Assembly: GCA_020724265.1 (NCBI GenBank)
Contig: DYHH01000002.1
Coordinates: forward strand, 62,001-126,000
From: Melioribacter roseus
Lineage (GTDB): Bacteria; Bacteroidota; Ignavibacteria; Ignavibacteriales; Melioribacteraceae
Length of the DNA: 64,000 nucleotides
Direction of reading: 5' to 3'
A program made the position numbers and the translations under genes. Below are positions 26,374-34,617 of this stretch, piece by piece; positions within the stretch are counted from its first letter, which is position 1, and every line of letters begins with the position of its first letter. Under the pieces are notes generated by a model. It saw nothing but the letters and a program-made list of their open reading frames with translations, did not search any database and was not told where the DNA came from.

Positions 26374-27477
26374 ATGTCAAAAAAATTATTACTTATTCTT
26401 TTGGTTGTAATGAGCTTAATATTCTTTGGTTGCGATAAGGCAGAAGATGATGATAATTCAAATAAAGATATTCCTGCTGATCCGGTTAATGTAACACCAC
26501 CAAATCCAACAAAAAATAATGTTCAACCTACCGCAACTTTTCAAGCTCAGGGCGAACGTATTAAGTTAAATTTGCAAGGGCTGGTTGATCCGAATACATT
26601 ACAGCCGATTACACTTTTCTACAATGCATCAAACCCGTCTGGATCAAACATTTTCGTTACTCAAAACGGGGTTACAAAAGGTTTATTGTTAACTAAAGTA
26701 AGTACCGGTAATGTTCTAAAGGCTGATGTAGTTTTTACTGTTGATAATTCCGGTAGTATGTGGGAAGAAGCCGATGTTGTTGCTAATAATATCGTTAGCT
26801 TTGCTCAAGCACTTGCTGCAAGCGGCTTGGATGTTCAGTTCGGTTGCGTCGGTTACGATGGACCCGTTAATGGTGCACTTAATATGACAACCTCCGCAAG
26901 TCTTTCGACTTATCTTAATCGTTCAGGTTATACAGGAACATTCCGCACTTATGGATTTGAAGGACCCGACGCAACAACACTTCAGAATGCGGCATCAGGT
27001 TTTGCGCCAGGTGTTTGGGGTGAAAACGGAGCGATGGCTGTACTATATGCACACCAGTATTTTGCATGGAGAGCAGGAGCTTCAAGAGTATTTATCAACT
27101 TCACCGATGAGTCAACTCAACCGGCTTCTGACTTAAGTTTTAATACAGCTCAAATGTGTAACACTATTGGTGGTCTGGCAACTGTTCATACAGTATATAG
27201 CGGTCCTGCAGATACTACTCGAGGCTTAAACGGAGCATGGAGCGATCGCCACGAAAGACCGTGGTTAATGTCCGACTGTACAGGCGGTACAAAGAAATTT
27301 ATTGCTCAAGATGCGTCTGACTTGGTGCTTACCGATCTTCCGGTAGTCGGGGCTCTGTCTAATAGTTATCTTGTTGAATATCTGAAAGGTTCATCTGAGG
27401 TTCAAGATTGGCTTGTAAAGATCATTATATATACAGCCACCGCCGATGGATCAACAACTTATTCGGTTAGATATTAG
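26374..27477 (+). CDS. Lipoprotein with von Willebrand factor A domain
   Basis: A 367-residue lipoprotein: the leader ends LIFFGC with lipid-carrying Cys20, followed by an acidic, Pro/Asn-rich linker. A von Willebrand A domain spans about 117-310. Its metal-ion-dependent adhesion site is present: DNSGSM (Asp124, Ser126, Ser128) fits DxSxS, with downstream acidic positions in FTDEST. The C-terminal strands (VQDWLVKIIIYTATADGSTTYSVRY) suggest a small beta-domain. AAGGAGGG lies six bases before the ATG. It probably binds a protein or polymer at the cell surface; the partner is unknown. Confidence 0.82.
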   Translation: MSKKLLLILLVVMSLIFFGCDKAEDDDNSNKDIPADPVNVTPPNPTKNNVQPTATFQAQGERIKLNLQGLVDPNTLQPITLFYNASNPSGSNIFVTQNGVTKGLLLTKVSTGNVLKADVVFTVDNSGSMWEEADVVANNIVSFAQALAASGLDVQFGCVGYDGPVNGALNMTTSASLSTYLNRSGYTGTFRTYGFEGPDATTLQNAASGFAPGVWGENGAMAVLYAHQYFAWRAGASRVFINFTDESTQPASDLSFNTAQMCNTIGGLATVHTVYSGPADTTRGLNGAWSDRHERPWLMSDCTGGTKKFIAQDASDLVLTDLPVVGALSNSYLVEYLKGSSEVQDWLVKIIIYTATADGSTTYSVRY

Positions 27478-27556
27478 TGTTGAAATTTATTTTGCTCTTT
27501 GATAAGTTTTTATATCCAATAACAATAATTAGTGAGGAGACTCTCACTACTTGCCG

Positions 27557-27594
27557 ACAAACCCATCATAACACGATGGGTTTGTTGTTTTAAA
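27557..27594 (+). terminator. Intrinsic terminator after the von Willebrand A gene
   Basis: ACAAACCCATC (27557-27567) pairs perfectly with GATGGGTTTGT (27575-27585); TGTTTTAAAT follows. Confidence 0.75.
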
Positions 27595-27664
27595 TAATAA
27601 ATTTATTGTTCTGCATTCAAATTAATTTTGCTATTTTATCTTATCACCATAAAGGAGATTATTC

Positions 27665-28114
27665 ATGCTAAAAGAATTCAAAGAATTTGCAATGCGGGGG
27701 AATGTAGTAGATATGGCAGTCGGTATTATAATTGGTGCCGCATTCGGTACGATAGTAAAATCCTTAGTCTCCGATGTAATAATGCCGCCGGTAGGTTTGC
27801 TGCTTGGAGGCGTTGATTTCTCAAATTTGTTTTTTGTAATTAGAGAAGGAACAATTTCCGGTCCTTTTGATACGCTCAAGCAAGCACAGGAAGCAGGTGC
27901 AGTTACATTAAATTATGGTGTATTTTTAGATACCGTAGTGAGCTTTTTAATTGTAGCATGGGCAATCTTTATTCTTATTAAAGGTATGAACAAAATGAAA
28001 AAGAAGGAAGCAGAAGTTCCGGCAGAAGCAACTACAAAAGAATGTCCTTATTGTTTTAACACAATTTCAATCAAAGCAACAAGATGTCCGGCTTGTACTT
28101 CTTCACTTACATAA
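27665..28114 (+). CDS. mscL: Large-conductance mechanosensitive channel with zinc-ribbon tail
   Basis: A 149-residue MscL. The N-terminal helix and TM1 ([20 protein letters not shown] ... [18 protein letters not shown]) and TM2 (about 83-107) match the family, which opens under membrane tension to release solutes during osmotic downshock. The C-terminus has two CxxC pairs (Cys127/Cys130 and Cys141/Cys144), a short zinc-ribbon seen in many MscL proteins outside the enterobacteria. AAAGGAG lies before the ATG. It is flanked by terminators and so is monocistronic. Confidence 0.95.
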   Translation: MLKEFKEFAMRGNVVDMAVGIIIGAAFGTIVKSLVSDVIMPPVGLLLGGVDFSNLFFVIREGTISGPFDTLKQAQEAGAVTLNYGVFLDTVVSFLIVAWAIFILIKGMNKMKKKEAEVPAEATTKECPYCFNTISIKATRCPACTSSLT

Positions 28115-28137
28115 AGAATTAATACCAAATTGTTTGA

Positions 28138-28175
28138 CAAACCCGGATTGCTAATATGATTCGGGTTTTGTTTTA
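28138..28175 (+). terminator. Intrinsic terminator after mscL
   Basis: AAACCCGGAT (28139-28148) pairs with ATTCGGGTTT (28159-28168), one G-U pair, followed by TGTTTTACT. Confidence 0.75.
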
Positions 28176-28224
28176 CTATTCAATTCGTGATTCGAAATTA
28201 ACTTGAAAATAAAATTGGTTAAGC

Positions 28225-28797
28225 ATGCAACCTAAATTTTTTAAAACTCAAAAGGACTTAAGAAGTTGGTTTGAAAAGAATCATAATACATTAGATGAAA
28301 TATGGATTGGCTATTATAAAATAGCAACAGGTAAGCAAAGTATTACCTGGTCTGAATCTGTTGATGAAGCAATTTGTTTCGGGTGGATTGATGGAATTAG
28401 GAAATCGATTAATGATATAAGTTATATGATTCGCTTCACACCGCGGAAACCCAACAGTAACTGGAGTGCTGTTAACATAGAAAAAGTAAAAAGGTTGACT
28501 AAGCTCGAATTAATGAAACCGGAAGGGATTGAAGCTTACAAAAGAAGACAAGAACATAAATCAAAAATATATTCATACGAACAAAAGGTTGTTCAATTAG
28601 AAAAAAGCTATAAGGTAAAATTTAAAGAGAATAAAAAAGCATGGCAGTTTTTCAATGAGAAGTTAGCCCCATCATATAGAAAAACTTCAATCAGATGGGT
28701 AATGAGTGCAAGGCAAGAAAAGACGAGAATAAAAAGGCTGGAAATATTAATTGCCTCCTCTGCGAAAGGAGAAAAAATCCCACTACTTGTTAGATAG
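28225..28797 (+). CDS. YdeI/OmpD-associated family protein
   Basis: A 190-residue soluble protein. The N-terminal half has the family features LRSWFEKNHNTLDEIWIGYYK, ESVDEAICFGWIDGI and RFTPRKPNSNWSAVN, and the C-terminal half the OmdA-like region (FFNEKLAPSYRKTSIRWVMSA). Members have been linked loosely to peptide/bacteriocin resistance and OmpD, but their molecular function is not established. No Shine-Dalgarno site is evident. It stands alone. Confidence 0.85.
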   Translation: MQPKFFKTQKDLRSWFEKNHNTLDEIWIGYYKIATGKQSITWSESVDEAICFGWIDGIRKSINDISYMIRFTPRKPNSNWSAVNIEKVKRLTKLELMKPEGIEAYKRRQEHKSKIYSYEQKVVQLEKSYKVKFKENKKAWQFFNEKLAPSYRKTSIRWVMSARQEKTRIKRLEILIASSAKGEKIPLLVR

Positions 28798-28810
28798 TGG
28801 AATTTATTTA

Positions 28811-28847
28811 AAACAAAAAAAGCCCGAATTCTTAACGAAATCGAGCT
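28811..28847 (-). terminator. Terminator of the tRNA-Thr transcript
   Basis: Read on the minus strand, AGCTCGATTTC pairs with GAATTCGGGCT (one G-U pair and one mismatch) and is followed by a run of seven T. It lies just downstream of the tRNA gene. Confidence 0.7.
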
Positions 28848-28855
28848 TAATTAAG

Positions 28856-28928
28856 AGCTGGCAATGGGACTCGAACCCGCAACCTGCTGATTACAAATCA
28901 GCTGCTCTACCAATTGAGCTATGCCAGC
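28856..28928 (-). tRNA. tRNA-Thr (anticodon TGT)
   Basis: A 73-base cloverleaf on the minus strand. The acceptor stem GCTGGCA pairs with TGCCAGC, the D-arm is AGCTCAATTGGTAGAGC, the anticodon arm is GCTGA-TTTGTAA-TCAGC with anticodon TGT (plus-strand 28893-28895), and the T-arm contains GGTTCGAGTCC. The discriminator base is T and CCA is not encoded. Confidence 0.96.
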
Positions 28929-29038
28929 ATTTTTGAAGAACACAAATCTAATATTTTTTCATTTTCTAAACAAGACTAAGATTAATATTCTGTTATGTGA
29001 TATATTTGCAGATAATAAAGTTCAAGAAAGGAAAATTT

Positions 29039-29380
29039 GTGAGTCCGACTCAAATAAAAATCACCGATAAAAATTCTTTGAAAATAAATTGGGATGACAA
29101 TTCTCAAAGTGATATTTCATTAAATTATCTGCGCGATGAATGTCCTTGTGCAAATTGTAAAGGTGAGACAATATTATTAAAAACTATGCGTCCGGCAAGA
29201 CAAAATAAACTTGCTGTTGGAAGATACAACATTACCAATATAGAAGTTGTCGGCGGCTATGCGGTAAAAATTTCATGGAAGGATGGCCATGATACCGGTA
29301 TTTACAGTTGGCAGTATCTTAAAACTCTTGCAGATGACGAGGCTAGCGGTATCTCGCACGATTACAAACCATTGGTATAA
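29039..29380 (+). CDS. DUF971 domain protein
   Basis: A 113-residue protein made almost entirely of a DUF971 (GBBH-like N-terminal) domain: ITDKNSLKINWDDNSQSDISLNYLRDECPCANCKGE with a CxCxxC cluster, and YAVKISWKDGHDTGIYSWQYLKTL. The start chosen is GTG at 29039 because AAGGA lies six bases upstream and the homology begins here; the frame runs open to a GTG at 28997. The domain appears in iron-sulfur and carnitine-related proteins, and its exact role is not settled. It abuts the RNA methyltransferase gene with no gap. Confidence 0.85.
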   Translation: MSPTQIKITDKNSLKINWDDNSQSDISLNYLRDECPCANCKGETILLKTMRPARQNKLAVGRYNITNIEVVGGYAVKISWKDGHDTGIYSWQYLKTLADDEASGISHDYKPLV

Positions 29381-30136
29381 ATGCTTAGCAAAAACGGTGT
29401 AAAATATTATTCTACTCTCCTTCTTAAAAAGTATAGAGATCGCGAGCGTAAATTCATTGTCGAGGGAAAACGTCTTGTTGAAGAGGTATTTAAAAGCTCA
29501 TTCGAATGTGAAGTGGTTGTCGTAACAGAAAATTTTATTTCTAGTAATCACGTTCTTATTTCGGAAATTCGAAAGAACCATACATTGGAAATTGTAAAGG
29601 AAGTTGATTTTAATCGAATGACCGATACACAAAATCCGCAAGGAATTTTAGCCGTATTGAAGAAAAAGAATTTGAAATTCATCTTTGAACCAAACTCTAA
29701 TTTTATCCTTGCTTTAGAAAATATTTCGGATCCAGGAAACCTTGGAACAATTTTCCGGAATGCGGATTGGTTTGGTATCGAGCAGATTGCTTTAAGTAAT
29801 GATTCGGCTGAAGTTTACAATCCAAAAGTTTTACGTGCTTCGATGGGTTCGGTTTTTCATGTTGAATTTTCTGACGGATTAGACCTTTACCATGAATTAA
29901 CTCATCTAAATAAAAAAGGTTATCAAATTATTACTGCCGATATGAAAGGAGAGAATATTTATTCTTTCAACAAACCGGAAAAGTTTATTTTGGTTTTATG
30001 CAATGAAGCTCACGGACCTTCCGAGAAATTATTACAAATAACGGATTCTCAAATAACAATTCCAGGAAAAGGGAATGCCGAATCGCTAAATGTTGCAAGT
30101 GCTTCGGCTATCCTTTTAAGTGAACTTACTAAATAA
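29381..30136 (+). CDS. SpoU/TrmH-family RNA 2'-O-methyltransferase
   Basis: A 251-residue SPOUT methyltransferase. An N-terminal substrate-binding domain (about 1-95, FIVEGKRLVEEVF) is followed by the knotted domain with motif 1 DPGNLGTIFRNADWFG (Asn120, Arg126), motif 2 LVLCNEAHGPSE and motif 3 ITIPGKGNAESLNVASASAI. It methylates a ribose in rRNA or tRNA using SAM; the exact nucleotide cannot be told. Its ATG directly follows the DUF971 stop codon, so the two are cotranscribed. Confidence 0.9.
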   Translation: MLSKNGVKYYSTLLLKKYRDRERKFIVEGKRLVEEVFKSSFECEVVVVTENFISSNHVLISEIRKNHTLEIVKEVDFNRMTDTQNPQGILAVLKKKNLKFIFEPNSNFILALENISDPGNLGTIFRNADWFGIEQIALSNDSAEVYNPKVLRASMGSVFHVEFSDGLDLYHELTHLNKKGYQIITADMKGENIYSFNKPEKFILVLCNEAHGPSEKLLQITDSQITIPGKGNAESLNVASASAILLSELTK

Positions 30137-30578
30137 TTATTCTCTCACATAAATAATGTGATCAATTCTAGCTGCTTCAAATCGATTCTAATAAAGTAGT
30201 TGATTAGTTATTACAACTGTTGTATGGTAGTAACTGAAAGAACTGTTTTTATAGATTGACTTTTTTAACATTATCCCCACTAATTTATCCGGTTAGGAAC
30301 CATATTGTTCCCCTGTATCAAAGAAATCAATTGATATACTCCTTTAGCATTTTATGCATGAAAATATTGATGAATCGCGAATAGAGATTCCTTTTTAATT
30401 TACATCAATAATAAAAAGCCATTGTGTTCACTGTTATACTGGGATACAGGTATTAGAATGCATAATCTTTTTTACATTGCAAAAACGATATAATTGTACG
30501 GTTTTTCTTGCAATAATATTCTGCCTTCTATATATTTGGACATACTTGGTATATTAAGTATACTAAATAGAGCGAAAA
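30137..30578. other. Intergenic/leader region of 442 bases before the uronate locus
   Basis: No gene was found. The strand to the right must hold the promoter of the large downstream cluster. A TATAAT box occurs at 30489-30494 without a well-spaced -35 box. It sits inside an imperfect inverted repeat: TTGCAAAAAC at 30477-30486 against GTTTTTCTTGCAA at 30501-30513, with one bulge. The sequence TTATACTGGGATACAGG near 30432-30451 looks like a weak relative of the operator at 30542-30566. Confidence 0.4.
30542..30566. promoter_or_regulatory. Palindromic operator candidate before the AraR-type regulator
   Basis: Two overlapping inverted repeats are present: ATACTT-N8-AAGTAT (30542-30547 with 30556-30561) and GTATA-TTAAG-TATAC (30549-30563), the latter flanked by TT and AA in symmetric positions. 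It ends 12 bases before the regulator's ATG. GntR-type regulators bind such short AT-rich palindromes, so autoregulation is likely. Confidence 0.55.
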
Positions 30579-31745
30579 ATGCCAGAAAAACTTAAATTCA
30601 ACGACCCAACACCCCTTTATGAGCAAATTCAGATTGATATAAAGAAACGAATTGAATCAGGCGAACTCAACGTCGGAGATCAGGTTGGTTCTCAAAATGA
30701 ACTTGCACGGGAATATGACGTGAGTGTAATTACAATTAAAAAGGCTCTGCTGAACTTAGTAAATGAAGGAATTTTATATACTCGAGTCGGTAAAGGCACT
30801 TATGTCTCCGACCAAACATTTTCGAAGAGAAAATTCTCCGATCAAAAAACTATTGGGCTGGTTCTTAGAGATCTTAAGCATCCGTTCTTCTCTATGATAG
30901 TTCAAAGTATCGAAGAGGAAGCATATAATCTTGGCTATACTCTTGTTCTTACAAGTTCGTCAAATAAGATTGAAAAAGAAGAGTATCAAATAAAGAATTT
31001 TAAAAACATGGGGGTTGAAGGATTAATTATTGCATCTCTTTCTCTGGAATATACAGCCACAAATTACATTCAAAAACTTCATGATGATAAATTCCCTTAT
31101 ATAATGATCTCATATATGCATGACCCGCAATATTGGTTTATTGGCTCCGATCATGAATTTGGCGGTTATTTGGCAACCGAACATTTGATTAAAACCGGAT
31201 ATAAACGAATTGGTTATGTTCATATAGGAAAAGGCAATTTACTTAGTGAAGTAAGAAAAAACGGGTATTCCCGGGCTTTAATGGATTACGGAATTCCATT
31301 CGATTCAAAACTAATCTTCTCTTTAAGAAAGGAACAATTCGATTCAGGCGAAGATAGAGTTGAACTTGGTTATGAATTCGGTAGTGAGTTTATAAATATG
31401 AAACAAAAACCGGAAGCCCTGTTCTTTTATAACGATTCTACTGCATTAGGTTTTATTAAATCACTCAATGAACATAATTTTAAAGTGCCAAACGATATTG
31501 CTATTGTTGGTTATGATGATATTGAGTTGGCAAAATTTGCATCGGTTCCTCTTACAACAATCCGGCAGCCGGTTAGTAAAATCGGGTCTCAAGCCGTTCA
31601 AATAATTCATAGACGAATAAATGGAGAAGATGTAACAAACAGAACTATTTATCGCCCCGAACTGGTGATCCGAAATTCATGTGGTTCAAAAGTTCATTCG
31701 AATAATAATCTTATAAATCAACAACAAGAACCGGAAGGAATCTGA
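30579..31745 (+). CDS. AraR-type regulator: GntR DNA-binding domain fused to LacI-type sugar sensor
   Basis: A 388-residue repressor-like protein. Residues 1-80 form a GntR winged helix (PLYEQIQIDIKKRIESGELNVGD, ELAREYDVSVITIKKALLNL, GILYTRVGKGTYV). Residues about 90-370 form a LacI/GalR-type periplasmic-binding-protein fold (KTIGLVLRDLKHPFFSMIVQSIEEEA, GFIKSLNEHNFKVPNDIAIVGYDDIELAKF). This is the AraR architecture. It is the first gene of the 33-kb run and is followed after seven bases by the TRAP transporter, so the ligand is probably a uronate or a uronate-pathway intermediate. Confidence 0.88.
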   Translation: MPEKLKFNDPTPLYEQIQIDIKKRIESGELNVGDQVGSQNELAREYDVSVITIKKALLNLVNEGILYTRVGKGTYVSDQTFSKRKFSDQKTIGLVLRDLKHPFFSMIVQSIEEEAYNLGYTLVLTSSSNKIEKEEYQIKNFKNMGVEGLIIASLSLEYTATNYIQKLHDDKFPYIMISYMHDPQYWFIGSDHEFGGYLATEHLIKTGYKRIGYVHIGKGNLLSEVRKNGYSRALMDYGIPFDSKLIFSLRKEQFDSGEDRVELGYEFGSEFINMKQKPEALFFYNDSTALGFIKSLNEHNFKVPNDIAIVGYDDIELAKFASVPLTTIRQPVSKIGSQAVQIIHRRINGEDVTNRTIYRPELVIRNSCGSKVHSNNNLINQQQEPEGI

Positions 31746-31752
31746 TTACGTA

Positions 31753-32766
31753 ATGATATTGATTGATAAAAAATATAATCGTGCACTTAAACGATTACTT
31801 AATATTGTATTTAGTACGTTTATCATTTTAATGATGATTTCTTGTGATTCAGATTCATCGATCAAACATTTAAAAATAGGACATGGGTTGGACAGGACAC
31901 ACCCTGTTCACCTTGCAATGGAATTTCTTGCTGATAGAGTTTACGAGAAGTCAAGTGGGAAAATTGAAATAACCGTTTATCCCAGCCAACAACTTGGAAC
32001 AGAAAGGGAATGTCTGGAATTACTTCAAATCGGTAGCCTTGCCATGACAAAAGTTTCAGCATCGGTATTGGAAGGATTTGCACCTAATTTTAAAGTTTTT
32101 TCTCTACCGTATATTTTTAGAAGCGACGAACATAAGTTCGCTTTTTTTGAAAGTGATTTGGGACAGGAATTACTCCGGAGTCCGAAGGAGTTTTGGCTTA
32201 GAGGACTTTGCTATTATGATGCGGGAAGCAGAAGTTTTTATACGATAAGCAAACCGATACTATCACCGGATGATTTAACCGGATTAAAAATTAGAACGCA
32301 GGAAAGTCCGACTTCCGTAAAATTAGTTAACTCACTTGGCGGTTCTGCAACTCCAATTTCTTGGGGTGAACTTTATACTGCGCTGCAACAAGGTGTTGTC
32401 GATGGTGCCGAGAATAATCCACCTTCATTTTACTTATCAAGACATTATGAAGTATGCAAATTTTATTCATTAAACGAGCATACCTCTGTTCCCGATGTTT
32501 TACTTATTAGTACAATAATTTGGGATGAACTTTCCGGCGAAGAACAAAAATGGCTTGAAGATGCTGCAATGGAATCTTATGATTATCAAAAAAAGCTTTG
32601 GCAGAAGGCTACTGTAGAAGCACTTGAAAAAGTTAAAGAAGCCGGAGTAGAAATATATTATCCCGATAAAGAATTATTTGCTGAGAAAGCCGAATCGCTT
32701 TTACTCGAGTTCAGAAATCAACCGGAAGTTTGGGAGCTAATTCAAAAAATTGATGAGATACAATGA
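31753..32766 (+). CDS. dctP: TRAP transporter substrate-binding lipoprotein
   Basis: A 337-residue DctP/TeaA-type receptor. The leader ends MMISC (Cys31), so it is probably a lipoprotein and not a free periplasmic protein. The body shows the family signature: IGHGLDRTHPVHLAMEFLAD, YPSQQLGTERECLELLQIGSLAMT, LKIRTQESPTSVKLVNSLGGSATPISWGELYTALQQGVVDGAENN; the Arg of IRTQ is the carboxylate-binding position in this family. A carboxylated sugar (galacturonate, glucuronate or an unsaturated uronate) is therefore the expected ligand. It overlaps dctQ by four bases. Confidence 0.92.
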   Translation: MILIDKKYNRALKRLLNIVFSTFIILMMISCDSDSSIKHLKIGHGLDRTHPVHLAMEFLADRVYEKSSGKIEITVYPSQQLGTERECLELLQIGSLAMTKVSASVLEGFAPNFKVFSLPYIFRSDEHKFAFFESDLGQELLRSPKEFWLRGLCYYDAGSRSFYTISKPILSPDDLTGLKIRTQESPTSVKLVNSLGGSATPISWGELYTALQQGVVDGAENNPPSFYLSRHYEVCKFYSLNEHTSVPDVLLISTIIWDELSGEEQKWLEDAAMESYDYQKKLWQKATVEALEKVKEAGVEIYYPDKELFAEKAESLLLEFRNQPEVWELIQKIDEIQ

Positions 32767-33260
32767 AACTTTCTCAAGTTAAAAATAGAGTAGATTCAGT
32801 GCTGAAGTGGTTTCTTATAATTCTTATGGCACTTATGACAGTCAATGTTTTATGGCAAGTTTTTTCGAGATTTGTTTTACAAACTCCCAGTTCATTTACC
32901 GAAGAACTTGCCCGATATATGTTAATTTGGGTTGGAATTTTGGGCGCTGCTTATGTTGCCGGACAAAAAATGCATCTTGCGATTGATCTTCTTCCAACCA
33001 AATTAAAAGGAAAGTCAAAAGCTGTTCTTGACATTTTTATTCAATCGACAATTTTTTTGTTTGCTCTTGTTGTTATGGTCATCGGTGGAATACGATTAGT
33101 TGTTATAACGTTAACATTGAAACAGATTTCCGCGGCAATGCAAATTCCACTTGGATACATTTATACAGTTTTACCTCTTAGCGGAGCACTGATGGTGTTT
33201 TATTCTTACTACTTTATTATTTCACAAATAAAAAGGCTCAAGAGTATAAAGGTAAATTAA
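32763..33260 (+). CDS. dctQ: TRAP transporter small permease
   Basis: A 165-residue protein with four membrane helices (about 14-34, 47-66, 88-110 and 129-150). FSRFVLQTPSSFTEELARYMLIWVGILGAAYVAGQKMHLAIDLL is the classic DctQ region. It forms the scaffold of the transporter with DctM, driven by a sodium gradient. It is coupled to dctP by an ATGA overlap and followed 11 bases later by dctM. Confidence 0.93.
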   Translation: MKLSQVKNRVDSVLKWFLIILMALMTVNVLWQVFSRFVLQTPSSFTEELARYMLIWVGILGAAYVAGQKMHLAIDLLPTKLKGKSKAVLDIFIQSTIFLFALVVMVIGGIRLVVITLTLKQISAAMQIPLGYIYTVLPLSGALMVFYSYYFIISQIKRLKSIKVN

Positions 33261-33271
33261 GAGAAAATATT

Positions 33272-34570
33272 ATGGAATTACTGGAGATAACCATACTAAT
33301 ATTAACATTTGTAATACTGCTTGCGGTTGGTGTTCCAATTTCATTTAGTATCGGCATTTCAAGTTTGGTTACTATGTTGATAAGTATTAACACAATCCCA
33401 TCCTTTACTACAGTTGCTCAAAGGATGGCAACCGGTCTTGACAGCTTTGCATTACTTGCAATACCTTTTTTTATACTTGCGGGTCAGTTAATGAACAGCG
33501 GCGGTATTGCAAGAAGATTAATAGATTTTGCTAAGGTACTTGTCGGTAAACTTCCCGGTGGACTTGCATTCGTAAACATTATGGCAGCAATGTTATTTGG
33601 AGCAATTTCCGGCTCTGCAGTTGCCGCTGCTTCTGCCATTGGTGGGTTTATGACTCCGGTTATGAAAAAAGAAGGGTATGATACTGGGTTTTCTGCCGCT
33701 GTAAATATAACATCATCAACTACTGGTCTTATTATTCCGCCAAGCAACATACTTATAGTTTATTCTTTAGCAAGCGGCGGTGTTTCGATTGCTGCGCTTT
33801 TCCTTGCAGGTTATATTCCGGGAATTATAATTGGTCTTAGCTTAATGATAGTTGCCGGTATATATGCAAATCGAAGTGACTACAAAGTTAAATTCGATAT
33901 TACTTTCGGCTATGCTGTAAAAAAATTTTTCGACGCAATTCCCAGTTTACTGCTTATCGTAATTGTAATAGGCGGAATTGTTGCGGGATATTTTACAGCT
34001 ACCGAAGCCTCAGCTGTTGCTGTTTTGTATGCGTTTATTTTATCGGTATTCATCTATCGCGAAGTAAAGTTTAAAGATCTCTCAAAAATTTTATTGAGCA
34101 GTGTTACAACTACTGCAATAGTAATGTTGTTAGTTGGTACTTCTATGGCAATGTCTTGGGTTATGGCTTATGAGAATATTCCGCAAAATGTAGCAGAGGC
34201 ACTATTAGCATTATCCGATAACGGTATAGTAATATTAATAATCATTAATCTTATTCTTTTGTTTATCGGTACTTTCATGGATATGACACCGGCAGTACTC
34301 ATATTTACCCCTATATTTCTGCCTATAGCTGTTCAATTAGGGGTTGACCCGATCCACTTCGGAATATTTATGGTGATGAATCTCAGTATCGGGTTATGTA
34401 CACCGCCTGTCGGTAGTGTTTTATTTGTCGGATGCTCCGTTGCAGATTTACCGATTACTAAAGTTATTAAGCCGCTCATTCCGATGTTTATCGCAATGAT
34501 TATTTCACTTTTGTTGGTTACCTATATTCCTGAGTTGAGCTTATTTATTCCCAAATTATTTGGTTATTAA
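33272..34570 (+). CDS. dctM: TRAP transporter large permease
   Basis: A 432-residue protein with about 12 hydrophobic segments and the DctM signatures AIPFFILAGQLMNSGGIARRLIDF, FGAISGSAVAAASAIGGFMTPVMKKEGYD, TGLIIPPSNILIVYS, TATEASAVAVLYA and LGLCTPPVGSVLF-like (GLCTPPVGSVLFVGC). It is the transport channel of the TRAP system. All three TRAP subunits are present and intact, which gives the locus a dedicated uptake route for uronates. Confidence 0.95.
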   Translation: MELLEITILILTFVILLAVGVPISFSIGISSLVTMLISINTIPSFTTVAQRMATGLDSFALLAIPFFILAGQLMNSGGIARRLIDFAKVLVGKLPGGLAFVNIMAAMLFGAISGSAVAAASAIGGFMTPVMKKEGYDTGFSAAVNITSSTTGLIIPPSNILIVYSLASGGVSIAALFLAGYIPGIIIGLSLMIVAGIYANRSDYKVKFDITFGYAVKKFFDAIPSLLLIVIVIGGIVAGYFTATEASAVAVLYAFILSVFIYREVKFKDLSKILLSSVTTTAIVMLLVGTSMAMSWVMAYENIPQNVAEALLALSDNGIVILIIINLILLFIGTFMDMTPAVLIFTPIFLPIAVQLGVDPIHFGIFMVMNLSIGLCTPPVGSVLFVGCSVADLPITKVIKPLIPMFIAMIISLLLVTYIPELSLFIPKLFGY

Positions 34571-34617
34571 AAAGAAGAAAACGTGTAATTGTATTAATAT
34601 AAAATAAAGGGTGAATC

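Noticed and set aside
28751-28936. Plus-strand open frame covering the tRNA region
   Set aside because: It overlaps the YdeI-like gene and runs through the tRNA-Thr and its terminator on the opposite strand, and its translation has no protein-like features.
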